Shown here: positions 14,437 through 14,479 of the stretch, one piece after another
Numbering within the stretch: position 1 is the first letter of the stretch
Layout of the letters: each line of letters starts with the position of its first letter
NCBI GenBank assembly: GCA_938022345.1
Contig: CALIEP010000285.1
Coordinates: 1-14,479 of the forward strand
Reading direction: 5' to 3'
From: an uncultured Actinomyces sp.
Lineage (GTDB): Bacteria; Actinomycetota; Actinomycetes; Actinomycetales; Actinomycetaceae
Length of the DNA stretch: 14,479 bases
Made by a program: the position numbers and the translations under genes
The notes under the pieces: generated by a model
Databases searched by the model: none
Told to the model about the DNA's origin: nothing
What the model saw: the letters and a program-made list of their open reading frames with translations, nothing else

Positions 14437-14479
14437 CAAGCCGTTAGACCAAGAAAATCAGGCGAACCGACTCTTGATC

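Noticed and set aside
14444..14479. C-terminus of a minus-strand gene entering from the right
   Set aside because: All three frames end within the last 36 bases or so, so the frame and the product cannot be chosen.
1..14479. tRNA, rRNA, CRISPR arrays, transposases and phage genes
   Set aside because: No cloverleaf, direct-repeat array, transposase motif or phage gene was recognised by eye; small RNAs cannot be ruled out this way.

Overview
The window looks like a chromosomal segment of a moderate-GC actinobacterium, most likely an Actinomycetaceae-type commensal. This is inferred from the glyA-folD pair, the catabolic arc genes with a YfcC/DcuC-type ArcD, the four-gene TroABCD-like metal transporter, and a membrane protein with a Ser/Gly-rich tail. 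Species is not assignable from sequence alone.

Layout. Positions 6-2297 hold poorly characterised plus-strand genes: a small lipoprotein, a three-helix membrane protein, a large anchored helical protein with a Ser/Gly/Asn linker and a Cys/Trp tail, and a 25-codon remnant that looks like the start of a single-strand DNA-binding protein. The block ends at a hairpin shared with the convergent minus-strand lysP-like permease (2418-3947). A minus-strand arginine/citrulline catabolic operon follows: arcB (catabolic ornithine carbamoyltransferase, 6867-7862), arcC (carbamate kinase, 5921-6859) and arcD-like antiporter (4239-5816). No arcA is present in the window. Further right, glyA and folD form a minus-strand one-carbon operon (10508 to 8320) with an ATGA overlap. 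Divergent from glyA is a plus-strand metal ABC transporter: binding lipoprotein, ATPase and two permeases (10736-14389), closed by a GC-rich hairpin.

Function. ArcD would exchange arginine for ornithine. ArcB phosphorolyses citrulline to ornithine and carbamoyl phosphate, and ArcC makes ATP from the latter. The LysP-like permease could add basic amino acid uptake. GlyA produces glycine and 5,10-methylene-THF, which FolD would oxidise. The ABC system should import Zn and/or Mn.

Most notable. folD and the second metal permease are each interrupted by one in-frame TAG codon, with full homology continuing in the same frame on the other side. Two other genes ending in TAG (the lipoprotein and arcC) would, if TAG were read through, continue in frame to a stop that overlaps the next gene's ATG (ATGA and TAATG). 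The simple reading is two nonsense mutations or assembly errors. Amber suppression or recoding is a testable alternative, but arcC appears to use TAG as a normal stop.
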